Shown here: positions 43,186 through 51,704 of the stretch, piece after piece | How the letters are laid out: every line of letters starts with the position of its first letter | Numbering within the stretch: the stretch's first letter is position 1 | Assembly: GCF_003285015.1 (NCBI RefSeq) | Contig: NZ_QMFB01000014.1 | Coordinates: 62,001 to 126,000, forward strand | Source: Paenibacillus contaminans | GTDB taxonomy: Bacteria; Bacillota; Bacilli; Paenibacillales; NBRC-103111 | Length of the DNA stretch: 64,000 nucleotides | Direction: 5' to 3' | Program-made: the position numbers and the translations under genes | The notes under the pieces: model-generated | What the model was told of the DNA's origin: nothing | Database searches by the model: none | What the model saw: the letters and a program-made list of their open reading frames with translations, nothing else

Positions 43186-44190
43186 ATGATCAAATTCGGT
43201 ATTGTCGGTATGGGATTGCGCGGGAAGCTGTTCGCGGATACGATTCTGCAAAGCCATTACGCCGAGCTGGCTGCGGTAAGCGACGCTTTCGCAGCCAGCC
43301 TCGAGGCGGCCGTAGAGCGTTACGGCGTTCCGGGTTATGCGGATGCGGCGGAAATGATGGCGAAGGAGAAGCTGGATGCCGTCGTTGTGGCGACGCCGGA
43401 TTTTCTCCATAAGGAGCCGGTAATCGCGGCGGCCCGTCATGGCTTGCACATCATGGTTGAGAAGCCGTTCTCCACAAGCGTCGAGGAGGCGCTGGAGATG
43501 GAGGAAGCCGTCCGGGCTGCGGGCGTCAAATGCTTGATCGCTTTCGAGAACCGCTGGAGCGCGCCTTTCGTCAATGTGAAGCATGCGGTAAAAAGCGGGG
43601 AAGTCGGGCGAGTGTTGGCTATAAATTCGAGGCTGAACGATACGATTTTCGTGCCTACCAAAATGCTTAAATGGTCGCAGGGCTCATCCCCGGGCTGGTT
43701 TCTGCTGTCGCATTCGACCGATATGGCTTGTTATCTGAAAGAACAAAAACCGGTCCGCGTGTACGCTGTCGGAACTAAGCAAAAGCTTGCCGCCATGGGG
43801 ATCGACACGTACGACTCGCTGCAAACGATCGTCACGTTCGAGGACGGTACGCATGCCGCGTTTACGACAAGCTGGATTTTACCGGAATCGATGCCGCTGA
43901 TCGTCGATTTCAAATACGAGATTATCGGCGAGGACGGAGCGCTTTATGTCGATCTTCATGATCAAATGGTGCATCAAGCCGGAGCCGTCTACAAGCATGT
44001 GCCGACGCTCGGCACGCCGGTGAACGGCCGCTTGCTGGGGCCGCCAAGCCATATGCTGCATGCCTTCATCGACAATATCAGGTTGGATACGGAGCCGCTC
44101 GCCGGGCCGGAGGAAGGTGTAATCAATACGCGGCTCGTCGATGCGATTCACCGTTCCGCAGAGTGCGGAGCGCCGATCGAATTGGCGTAA
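43186..44190 (+). CDS. Gfo/Idh/MocA family oxidoreductase
   Basis: Encodes 334 residues, ATG 43186 after GAGGAG. Rossmann start FGIVGMGLRG and VEKPFST motif near residue 92; the substrate domain carries HSTDMACYL. It lies downstream of the second sugar ABC operon, so it probably oxidises or reduces the imported sugar with NAD(P). A bidirectional terminator follows. It is not a close copy of the dehydrogenase at 16341. Confidence 0.88.
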   Translation: MIKFGIVGMGLRGKLFADTILQSHYAELAAVSDAFAASLEAAVERYGVPGYADAAEMMAKEKLDAVVVATPDFLHKEPVIAAARHGLHIMVEKPFSTSVEEALEMEEAVRAAGVKCLIAFENRWSAPFVNVKHAVKSGEVGRVLAINSRLNDTIFVPTKMLKWSQGSSPGWFLLSHSTDMACYLKEQKPVRVYAVGTKQKLAAMGIDTYDSLQTIVTFEDGTHAAFTTSWILPESMPLIVDFKYEIIGEDGALYVDLHDQMVHQAGAVYKHVPTLGTPVNGRLLGPPSHMLHAFIDNIRLDTEPLAGPEEGVINTRLVDAIHRSAECGAPIELA

Positions 44191-44204
44191 TCGGGTTGTT
44201 TCTC

Positions 44205-44257
44205 AAAAAAAATGCCGAAGCAAGCGCATGTTTACTGCGCCGGCTTCGGCATTTTCA
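44205..44257. terminator. Bidirectional rho-independent terminator
   Basis: AATGCCGAAGC and GCTTCGGCATT form the stem with A-run before and T-run after. It serves the convergent dehydrogenase and MFS genes. Confidence 0.85.
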
Positions 44258-44281
44258 CTTTGCGAACGGGGAATACGTCCG

Positions 44282-45949
44282 TTACGTCCTCGCTCTTTCC
44301 CGTCTGTCTAGTCGGACATCGGCTGCTTCATCCTCCTCATTCGGTTCCGCATACCCGTCTTCATCCTCCGAGGGCTGATTCGGCTTCACGCCGCTGCGCA
44401 GCGGGATCTCCTTCAAAAAGAAAGTGAGCACGATCGCGGCGGCCACGACGATCGCGCCGGTAAGAAACACGCCGGAAAGCGAGTAGCTGAGCGCCTCCCG
44501 CAGACGATCCAGCAGCCCTGTGAATATGGTTTGGTATTGAGCCGGCAGCGAATTGCGAATCGCCGAAAGCTTCTCCGAATCGAGCAGCACTTGCGGATTT
44601 TGCAGCGCCGCCAGCTTTTGCCCGACGTCGGCCGGGATATTGGTTGTATTTGCGGGTGCTCCCGCAGAAAGCTCCGCCATTTTCCCGGCCATTCGATGCG
44701 TCATCACCGTCGACATGACCGCGACCCCGACCGTACCGCCAAGCGAGCGGACGAACTGTGAAGAGGCCGATGCTACGCCCAAATATTTTTGGTCGACCGC
44801 ATTCTGGACCGTAAGCGTAAAAATCGGCATGCCGAGCCCGATACCGACGCCGACGACAATCATGTAGAGGATGGCATGCAGCGTAGTCGTTTCCCGTCCC
44901 ATAGTCGAAAGCAGCAGCATACCCGCAGTCAAAACTGCAAGCCCGATGAAAGCCAGCATTTTATATTTGCCGGTTCTGGAAACGATTTGACCGCTGACTG
45001 TGCTGCCTGCGACAAGGCTTAACGTCATCGGCATGGTTACGTATCCGGAATTCGTAGCCGACGTCCCCATGACGCCTTGAATGAAATAGGGCATATACAT
45101 AATGGCCCCGAACATGCCCGCACCGATCGTGAAGCCGATAATGTTCGATATCGTGAAAATCGAATTTTTAAACAAAAACAGCGGTAAAACAGGATTTTTC
45201 ACGCGATTTTCAATAACGATAAACAGAATCAAAGCGACGATCGTGAAGGCGAACATCGAAAGGATGACTCCCGAGCCCCAGGCGTATTTCGAGCCCGCCC
45301 ATGTAAAGGCAAGCAGCATCGGAACGATCGTGAGCGTAAGGAACAAGGAGCCGAAATAATCGACGGACTCGCCCGGCTTGCTGGCCGCTTTCGGAAACAT
45401 GAACCATATCATCAGCAAGGCGACGATACCGAACGGCAGAAACACCCAGAACACCCAATGCCACTCCATATGATCGACGATATAACCGCCGAGGGTCGGA
45501 CCGAACACGCTCGCCAGTCCGAAGGAAGCGCTCATAAGCCCTTGCCAGCGGCCGCGTTCGCGGGGCGCGAACAAGTCGCCGATTGCGGTGAACGAGCATG
45601 ACATGATCATGCCGCCGCCAATTCCCTGGATGCCGCGGTAAACGATCAGCTGGATGATATTCGTCGATGTGCCCGTCAGGAACGAGCCGGCGATAAAAAC
45701 GGCGATTCCGAGCAGAAGAAACGGTTTTCGGCCGTAAATATCGGATAATTTCCCGACCAGAATCGTCGTGATGCCCGAGGTCAGCATATACACTGTAAAA
45801 ACCCAGCTATAATACTCCATGCCGCCCAAAATCGAGATGATTTTAGGAAGCGCCGTACCGACGATCGTTTGGTTAAGCGATGCAAACAGCATGGCCGCCA
45901 TGATCGCGATCATAATCGTTATTTTGCGTTTGCTGTCGAGATGTTCCAT
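44282..45949 (-). CDS. MFS transporter, DHA2 (EmrB/QacA-type) drug exporter
   Basis: Encodes 555 residues; 14 membrane helices expected. Early signature LNQTIVGTALPKI, motif A VGKLSDIYGRKPFL, and a long extracellular loop around residues 410-480 as in Bmr3/MdtP-like exporters. The C-terminal tail is highly charged (EDEDGYAEPNEEDEA). It probably exports drugs by proton antiport. No adjacent regulator is on this strand, unlike the 29886 exporter. Confidence 0.88.
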   Translation of the reverse strand: MEHLDSKRKITIMIAIMAAMLFASLNQTIVGTALPKIISILGGMEYYSWVFTVYMLTSGITTILVGKLSDIYGRKPFLLLGIAVFIAGSFLTGTSTNIIQLIVYRGIQGIGGGMIMSCSFTAIGDLFAPRERGRWQGLMSASFGLASVFGPTLGGYIVDHMEWHWVFWVFLPFGIVALLMIWFMFPKAASKPGESVDYFGSLFLTLTIVPMLLAFTWAGSKYAWGSGVILSMFAFTIVALILFIVIENRVKNPVLPLFLFKNSIFTISNIIGFTIGAGMFGAIMYMPYFIQGVMGTSATNSGYVTMPMTLSLVAGSTVSGQIVSRTGKYKMLAFIGLAVLTAGMLLLSTMGRETTTLHAILYMIVVGVGIGLGMPIFTLTVQNAVDQKYLGVASASSQFVRSLGGTVGVAVMSTVMTHRMAGKMAELSAGAPANTTNIPADVGQKLAALQNPQVLLDSEKLSAIRNSLPAQYQTIFTGLLDRLREALSYSLSGVFLTGAIVVAAAIVLTFFLKEIPLRSGVKPNQPSEDEDGYAEPNEEDEAADVRLDRRERART

Positions 45950-46173
45950 CGTTCGGCTCCTTTGTCTGAAAGCGCGTATGCTTCATTGTGATAATCCGTT
46001 TTCCTCGCTTATCCAGTTAGCATAGCCAAAACGAGGGAAATGTTTGCAAAAATGTTTGGTGAAGTTGTGTCAAAATGAGTACCGCCTACCTATACTGTAT
46101 TATGCTTTGGGCGGATACCCAGTTTTCGGTGAAGGCAAAGCATGGGATTCCACGAGGAAAGCGGGGGAACGGC

Positions 46174-46614
46174 ATGCTTGTGCTTCAGATCGCCATCGGC
46201 ATTATTGCGGTTTCGGTTGCTGTGCTTGCAGGATATACGATCATGCTGCTTATCGGAGCGAAAAGCGCGATTCGGGAAGCGGAGCTGACGCTGTCGGAGC
46301 TGCGTTCCGAGCTGAAACGGATCGGCGGGGAAGCCGAGCCGCTTATGCGAAGCGCCTGCAAGCTGACCGAGAGTATGAATGAGCGCGCGGCGGCATTCGA
46401 TCCTGTGCTCGGAGCCGTACGCCAGGCGGGAGAAGCGATGCGGTCGGCAAGCGGTTCCTTCAGGAAGCTGTCCGACGCGTTTTGCGATACCGCTGAGGAC
46501 GTTAGCGAAACGCTTTGCGCCAAACGAAGCCAGTCGAGGGAGACGGCCGATCTTGCGGGGCTCGCGATCGACATGTGGGATAACGTGCGGAAGCTGCGAT
46601 CCAAACGGGGATAA
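46174..46614 (+). CDS. DUF948 domain membrane protein
   Basis: Encodes 146 residues from ATG 46174 after GCGGGGGAA; the open frame extends upstream without support. One N-terminal membrane helix (~4-27) is followed by a long helical, probably coiled-coil region with regularly spaced Ser and Glu. DUF948 proteins are commonly paired with YtxH proteins in Firmicutes, as here with the next gene 61 bases on. They are associated with general stress; the biochemical role is unknown. Confidence 0.8.
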   Translation: MLVLQIAIGIIAVSVAVLAGYTIMLLIGAKSAIREAELTLSELRSELKRIGGEAEPLMRSACKLTESMNERAAAFDPVLGAVRQAGEAMRSASGSFRKLSDAFCDTAEDVSETLCAKRSQSRETADLAGLAIDMWDNVRKLRSKRG

Positions 46615-46675
46615 CTTCGGGACCAAGGAGCCGGACCGCCGGCCGTGTCACATAAAATTGAAGGAGTGAACAACA

Positions 46676-47071
46676 ATGGCCAAACAGTCAAACGGTAAAA
46701 ACTTTCTGATCGGTACGGTTGTCGGAGGTGTAGTCGGAGCGGTGACCGCTTTATTGTTCGCGCCGAAATCGGGCCGCGAGCTTCGCGCCGACATCGCCGA
46801 GCAAGCGCAGGTCATAGGCGAGAAAACGCAGCAGTTTGCCGGAAACGTAAGCCAAAAAACGCAGGAAGTGGCGAAATCGGTAGGCGCGCAAACCTCGGAA
46901 TGGGTAGGGAAGGCGAAGGAAGCCGCATCCGCAGTAGCTTCCAGAGTGGAGGCTTGGAGGGAATCCCGCAGCGGCCAAGAACCGTCGGAGGAAGAGGTGG
47001 ATGCGCTGGAGGAGCGGAAGACGGGGCAGCCGGTTGCCAATGAGGAGCGCGAGCTTATTGAAGTTAAATAA
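46676..47071 (+). CDS. YtxH domain general-stress protein
   Basis: Encodes 131 residues, ATG 46676 after AAGGAGTG. The N-terminal glycine-rich membrane helix GTVVGGVVGAVTALLFAPKSGRELR is the YtxH signature, and the remainder is a charged helix resembling an apolipoprotein-type repeat (AEQAQVIGEKTQQFAGNVSQ). It forms a likely two-gene unit with the DUF948 gene, ended by a terminator. Confidence 0.85.
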   Translation: MAKQSNGKNFLIGTVVGGVVGAVTALLFAPKSGRELRADIAEQAQVIGEKTQQFAGNVSQKTQEVAKSVGAQTSEWVGKAKEAASAVASRVEAWRESRSGQEPSEEEVDALEERKTGQPVANEERELIEVK

Positions 47072-47074
47072 CGC

Positions 47075-47121
47075 AAAAAGACGTCCATCCGAAGGCCGAA
47101 GCCGACGATGGACGTTTTTTT
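47075..47121. terminator. Bidirectional rho-independent terminator
   Basis: ACGTCCATC pairs with GATGGACGT across a 17-base loop; A-run before and T7 after. It lies between the convergent YtxH and phosphodiester-glycosidase-like genes. Confidence 0.85.
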
Positions 47122-47130
47122 AAAGTCGTT

Positions 47131-48273
47131 TTACCACTTCGACGGATCGATTTTGTTGATGTCGACGCCTTCCCAGACATTCTTGATCGGTGCCGTGCGC
47201 GGGTTGTCAAAGACGAGCCAGGCGGTGGGTAAAAACCGCTCGCCGAATTCGCTGGCCGGTTTATTGACGATGCCTTCCTCCGTCACAAGCACGGTTGAGG
47301 AGCCTCCGTCCAGGTTGGCGGCGATGATCGCGCCTTCCTTCAGGAAAATTTCCTGAATTTCGTAGAGCGAAGCGCCGATGCTGTGCGTCTGCCTGCCGTC
47401 GATGATCGCGAAAATAATCGTGCCGTCCGCCGTTTGCGCCATACTCGTTCGCGGCGCGACGCCCCAGCCGTCCTCGGGACCTTTTATTTGTCCCACTCCG
47501 TTAACGATAAATCGCGGAGAGAACGTGACGGCTTCCGACATTTTCATTTTGAGAAGGTCGTTAGGCGTATACTTGCCGGCGATCATTTTGCCTTCCGAAT
47601 CGATCCCCACGATATGAATCGGCGTATTCATGCCGGAATCCAAATAAAAGATTTTCCCTCCGGACATTACGATGCCGGTAGGCTGGAAGCCGTTTCCTTT
47701 CCACTCCGGATCGACGAAGCCGCCTCCGTTGACGCCTGCGAGCGCTCCCGTTCGCTTGACCATAGCGGATACCTTCTCGCCTTTCCCGTACTTATCCGGA
47801 ACGACGATCCGCAGCTTCTTAGGGTCGTGGACAAATAACAAGTAGCCTTTATAATAGCCGAAATGGCCTTTGCCTTCGATCGGCTTCACTTCGATGGACG
47901 GTTTCTCGGGCTCGTTGCCGGTTGCCGGTCCCGTAGGCGAAGGCTCGAACGACGGCTGCGTGACGATGGGAGCTTCAGCGTATTTGTCGAATTGCTTCAT
48001 GTACTCGTCAACCCGGACGGCAAGCTCTTTCTTACCGATCAAATAAGCGGCCCAATGCCGGTGCTGCGTCGAAATGAGCGTATCCGCCGCCAAGTATCGG
48101 AGCTTGTTGCCCGATGTAGTGAAGAAGAACCATGCCAGGAACATCGCGAACAAGCTCAGCATAATGACAGCTGTATAAATGAAAATGCGGAGAAATGTAG
48201 TTTTCTTTTTCTTACCGGCTTTTCTCCTCGTACCGTTTATCGTCTGTTGACGGGAAACCGTCGGTTGCGTCAT
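47131..48273 (-). CDS. Phosphodiester glycosidase (NAGPA-domain) family protein
   Basis: Encodes 380 residues from ATG 48273 after AGAGGGAG; the longer open frame upstream has no ribosome binding site. A basic N-terminus and one membrane helix (~28-52) anchor the protein outside the cell. Residues ~170-375 match the NAGPA fold: GVNGGGFVDP, FSPRFIVNGVG, RTSMAQTADGTIIFAIIDGR and NLDGGSS. The family hydrolyses phosphodiester-linked sugars or acts in exopolysaccharide or teichoic-acid metabolism; the precise role is unknown. Confidence 0.85.
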   Translation of the reverse strand: MTQPTVSRQQTINGTRRKAGKKKKTTFLRIFIYTAVIMLSLFAMFLAWFFFTTSGNKLRYLAADTLISTQHRHWAAYLIGKKELAVRVDEYMKQFDKYAEAPIVTQPSFEPSPTGPATGNEPEKPSIEVKPIEGKGHFGYYKGYLLFVHDPKKLRIVVPDKYGKGEKVSAMVKRTGALAGVNGGGFVDPEWKGNGFQPTGIVMSGGKIFYLDSGMNTPIHIVGIDSEGKMIAGKYTPNDLLKMKMSEAVTFSPRFIVNGVGQIKGPEDGWGVAPRTSMAQTADGTIIFAIIDGRQTHSIGASLYEIQEIFLKEGAIIAANLDGGSSTVLVTEEGIVNKPASEFGERFLPTAWLVFDNPRTAPIKNVWEGVDINKIDPSKW

Positions 48274-48368
48274 ATCATGCTCCCTCTCTGTCGGTTCGTT
48301 ACGCCTATCTAAACGAAAAAAATCGGCAAAAGGTTTCGAGATTCGGGCAAATAGCAAAATAATGTAAG

Positions 48369-49241
48369 TTATCGCGAGCAGTCGAAGCGTCCTGCGCCTT
48401 GCTCGTGCAAGATGCTTCGATATTGGGTAGGCGAAGTGCCGTACCATTTGCGGAATTGCTTCGAGAAGTAAAGCGCGTCGGTAAACCCGACCGAGGAAGC
48501 GATTTGCTCGATCGTCAAGTCTCCGGCGAGCAGAAGCTTCGCGCGTTCCATGCGAAGCCGCAGCAAATACGACATCGGCGACATGCCTGTCTGCTGCTTG
48601 AACAGCTTGGACAGATGCGTGCGGTGGTAGCCGAGCGATGCGGCCATCTGCTCGATCGAGATCGGCTGCGAATATTGCAGCGTCAGCCAGCGGATCGCGT
48701 GGTCGACCTGGCGTTTGCTGTCGGACAGCGGCTCGCTTTCCGTTTGATTCATGACGGCGTTGCCGTTCATATATTCGGCGAACAGCAATCGCATGTAGCC
48801 GTCCGCGCGAAGGTCGCAATTCGGCGTTCCTTGTCTAAGCGCAAGCTCTATTTGATGGAGCAGGGCGTTTATTTTACGGCTCGCGCTCGTATCGGCGACA
48901 GGGCGGTCGGCCGAAATGCCGGCCTTGCTTAACAATCTGTCGACATCGTTGCCCTTGAAGCCGATCCAGCGGTACATCCAGGGCTGCTCGGCATCCGAAG
49001 CATAGCTGACGAGCTCGCCGGGGAAGATCATAAAGCTGGAGCCTTTTTGCAAATCGTACGATTGCGCTCTGCATTGGAAGGTGCCGCTACCGGAAACGAC
49101 GTTATGCACCAAGTAATAATCGAGCACCTGGGGACCGACTTTATGGTCGGGGGCCGTTTGGGCATGTCCCGCAAAAAGGACGACGATCTCGCCTTTGCCC
49201 GGGAACGGATTGATCGCGACGGAGTGAAACGATTGCTGCAT
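48369..49241 (-). CDS. AraC family transcriptional regulator
   Basis: Encodes 290 residues from ATG 49241, six bases after GGGAGG. The N-terminal cupin-like sensor (~1-160) and C-terminal HTH pair (IEQMAASLGYHRTHLSKLFKQQTG and IEQIASSVGFTDALYFSKQFRKWYG) give the usual soluble AraC layout. No clear target is adjacent; the minus-strand NAGPA gene lies 95 bases downstream and could be co-transcribed. Confidence 0.88.
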   Translation of the reverse strand: MQQSFHSVAINPFPGKGEIVVLFAGHAQTAPDHKVGPQVLDYYLVHNVVSGSGTFQCRAQSYDLQKGSSFMIFPGELVSYASDAEQPWMYRWIGFKGNDVDRLLSKAGISADRPVADTSASRKINALLHQIELALRQGTPNCDLRADGYMRLLFAEYMNGNAVMNQTESEPLSDSKRQVDHAIRWLTLQYSQPISIEQMAASLGYHRTHLSKLFKQQTGMSPMSYLLRLRMERAKLLLAGDLTIEQIASSVGFTDALYFSKQFRKWYGTSPTQYRSILHEQGAGRFDCSR

Positions 49242-49610
49242 ATGGAGCCTCCCAATACGGTTCATGTGATGATCGCCGGCCGCAAGCTTATGCCGCCAAA
49301 CGACAAATGTCCTGTTGAACCTCTATATGAATCATTTTACGCGATGGCTTGTCCGTATGCTATGGACAATCGTAGGTTGAAATGAAACTTTTTGAAATGC
49401 CGGGAAGTAATCCTCCGCTGATTGTTCGATTTCCCGGTAAACGCGCTCGTCCTTAGCTTATGCTTACGATGTCGCTTTCTTTGAAAGCGTTTAGGACGGG
49501 GTAGCCTTTATCCCTATGTGGCGATTTTGTGAGCCACTTGATTTTCGGAAGCACCTGCGCGATGATAAAGGAACGATAAGAAAGGAAACGGATCTATTTA
49601 GGAGGATTTT
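49242..49610. other. Divergent intergenic region (AraC / bdbC)
   Basis: 369 bases holding an inverted repeat TTGTCC-N9-GGACAA (49349-49369), a candidate operator for the AraC gene, and REP-like copy C. No gene seen. Confidence 0.45.
49436..49513. repeat. REP-like palindromic element, copy C
   Basis: 78 bp, closely similar to copy A: GGTAAACGCGC, GTCC-TTAGC, ATGCTTACGA-GTCGCTTTC, GAAAGCGTTTAGGAC, ending CTTTATCC. It lies in the gap upstream of the bdbC-like gene. Confidence 0.7.
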
Positions 49611-50045
49611 ATGATGAAGCAGAAGCAGTTCATTCTGAACAATGGTTTGCAATTTGCATGGGCGGTAGCCGTATTTGCGACGGGCGGCAGCCTGTACTTG
49701 TCCGAGGTGATGGAATACGCGCCATGCGAGCTGTGCTGGTTTCAGCGCATTTTCATGTACCCGCTTGTTTTCATACTTGGCGTAGCGTCGGTCAAAAAGG
49801 ATTTTAAGGTTTACCGGTATGTCCTACCGCTTGCGATGGTTGGCGGTTGTATTTCGATCTACCACTATCTCGTGCAGAAAACGGCGTTCTTTAAAGAGCA
49901 TTCGACTACTTGCGGAATCGTGCCCTGCGATATCGACTATCTCGACTGGTTCGGCGTTATTACGATCCCTATGCTGGCTCTGATCGCCTTCATTATCATT
50001 ACCGTCGTTATGCTGCTGGTTCGTAAAGCGAGCAAAAACGCCTAA
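49611..50045 (+). CDS. bdbC: Disulfide bond formation protein (DsbB/BdbC family)
   Basis: Encodes 144 residues, ATG 49611 after AGGAGG. Four membrane helices; the first periplasm-side pair is Cys39-Cys42 (PCELCWFQRIFMYP), and the second is Cys101/Cys106 (TCGIVPCDIDY), as in BdbC. It reoxidises a thioredoxin-like partner (BdbD) with quinone to drive disulfide formation outside the membrane. No bdbD is next to it. Confidence 0.9.
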   Translation: MMKQKQFILNNGLQFAWAVAVFATGGSLYLSEVMEYAPCELCWFQRIFMYPLVFILGVASVKKDFKVYRYVLPLAMVGGCISIYHYLVQKTAFFKEHSTTCGIVPCDIDYLDWFGVITIPMLALIAFIIITVVMLLVRKASKNA

Positions 50046-50173
50046 TGCAAGCGAGCATCAAACTACATTTCTCCATATAATAGCCGCTTCATTCCATGTT
50101 CGGTGTTGTGCTTTTCCGATATAGTGAAGGAAGAAAGAACAAGCAACTCACCTATCGGGAGGATGACCATAAT

Positions 50174-51472
50174 ATGCCGAAAATTACGTTCCTCGGAGCC
50201 GGCAGCTCCGTATTTGCCAAAAATGTTTTGGGCGATTGCATGTTGACGCCAGCTTTGCAGGATTTCGAGATCGCGTTGTTCGATATCGACCACGAGCGGC
50301 TGAAAGACTCGGAAGATATGCTGAACAACCTGAAGCTGACATGCGGAAGCAAAAATGAGATTAAATCATATACCGATCGTAAGGAAGCGCTTCGCGGCGC
50401 GAAATATGTCATCAATGCAATTCAGGTAGGCGGCTACGATCCTTGTACGATTACGGATTTTGAAATTCCCAAAAAATACGGCCTGCGTCAAACGATTGCC
50501 GACACGCTCGGAATCGGCGGCATTTTCCGCAACCTGCGCACGATTCCGGTTATGCTGGACTTTGCAAAGGATATTCAAGAGGTATGCCCGGACGCTTGGT
50601 TCCTCAACTATACGAACCCGATGGCCGTGCTGACGAATGCGATGAATACATACGGCGGCGTCAAAACCGTCGGACTGTGTCACAGCGTTCAAGTTTGCGT
50701 GCCGCACTTGTTTAACCATCTTGGCGTCGACACTACCGGCGTACAGTGGAAAGTCGCGGGCATCAACCACATGGCTTGGCTGCTTGAAGTGACGAAGGAC
50801 GGCAAGGATCTGTATCCGGAGCTGAAAAGACTTGCGAAGGAAAAGCAGAAGGAAATCCACCACGACATGGTGCGTTACGAGCTTATGTTCCGTTTCGGCT
50901 ATTACGTAACCGAGTCGTCCGAGCATAATGCCGAGTACCATCCGTACTTCATCAAGCGGAATTATCCGGAGCTGATCGAGCGCTTTAACATTCCGCTGGA
51001 CGAATACCCGCGCCGCTGCGTCAATCAGATCAGCCGCTGGAAGACAATGCGCGAAGAGCTTGTGAACAACAAACATCTCGAGCATACGCGTTCGCATGAA
51101 TATGCCTCCCACATGCTTGAAGCGATGGAGACGGACATCCCGTTCAAAATCGGCGGCAACGTCATGAACACGGGACTGATTACAAACCTGCCTAGAGAAG
51201 CATGCGTGGAAGTTCCTTGTATCGTCGATGCAAGCGGCGTGACGCCGACGTACGTGGGCGATTTGCCTCCGCAGCTGGCTGCGCTCAACCGCACGAACAT
51301 CAATACGCAGCTGCTCACGCTGGAAGCGGCCATTACCCGCAAGCGCGAGCATATTTACCACGCCGCGCTGCTTGACCCGCATACGAGCGCGGAGCTGTCC
51401 ATCGACGATATCGTAGCGCTTTGCGACGATCTGATCGAAGCGCACGGCGACTGGCTGCCGAAGTATAACTAA
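50174..51472 (+). CDS. melA: GH4 family alpha-galactosidase/alpha-glucosidase-like enzyme
   Basis: Encodes 432 residues from ATG 50174 after GGGAGGAT; an upstream 26-codon extension is unsupported. GH4 features: NAD-binding LGAGSSVF at 7-14, NYTNPM at 145-150, the metal-binding Cys169/His170 in GLCHSVQ, and His199 in AGINHMAW. CHSV is typical of the alpha-galactosidase/alpha-glucuronidase side of GH4. The enzyme uses NAD and a divalent metal, cleaving an internalised alpha-galactoside or related sugar. It is monocistronic, next to the third AraC/ABC module. The melA symbol is tentative. Confidence 0.75.
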   Translation: MPKITFLGAGSSVFAKNVLGDCMLTPALQDFEIALFDIDHERLKDSEDMLNNLKLTCGSKNEIKSYTDRKEALRGAKYVINAIQVGGYDPCTITDFEIPKKYGLRQTIADTLGIGGIFRNLRTIPVMLDFAKDIQEVCPDAWFLNYTNPMAVLTNAMNTYGGVKTVGLCHSVQVCVPHLFNHLGVDTTGVQWKVAGINHMAWLLEVTKDGKDLYPELKRLAKEKQKEIHHDMVRYELMFRFGYYVTESSEHNAEYHPYFIKRNYPELIERFNIPLDEYPRRCVNQISRWKTMREELVNNKHLEHTRSHEYASHMLEAMETDIPFKIGGNVMNTGLITNLPREACVEVPCIVDASGVTPTYVGDLPPQLAALNRTNINTQLLTLEAAITRKREHIYHAALLDPHTSAELSIDDIVALCDDLIEAHGDWLPKYN

Positions 51473-51480
51473 TATTTTGT

Positions 51481-51521
51481 CCCCGTTTGCCGGTAGACGG
51501 CATACGGGGATTCTTTTTGTT
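51481..51521 (+). terminator. Rho-independent terminator after the GH4 gene
   Basis: CCCCGTTTGCCG pairs with CGGCATACGGGG around GTAGA, followed by ATTCTTTTT. Confidence 0.75.
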
Positions 51522-51704
51522 TATGCCAACATAAGGGCACAGCCGCAGGTTGATTGATGCGTGAAAGCTATTTCAATTCAAGGCAAATTGTATTAACATA
51601 GATGATGAAAACGAGGTCTCCGGTTGTTCGACAATAGAGTAGCGAATCGGCACGACACGCAAATGCAAATAGGGAACGACGTGGAACGAGGTAAGATATT
51701 GCGT

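Noticed and set aside
42317..43189. 290-residue alternate-frame ORF overlapping the MalG-like permease
   Set aside because: Frame shadow with low-complexity His/Arg content; it runs into the palindrome and has no start signal.
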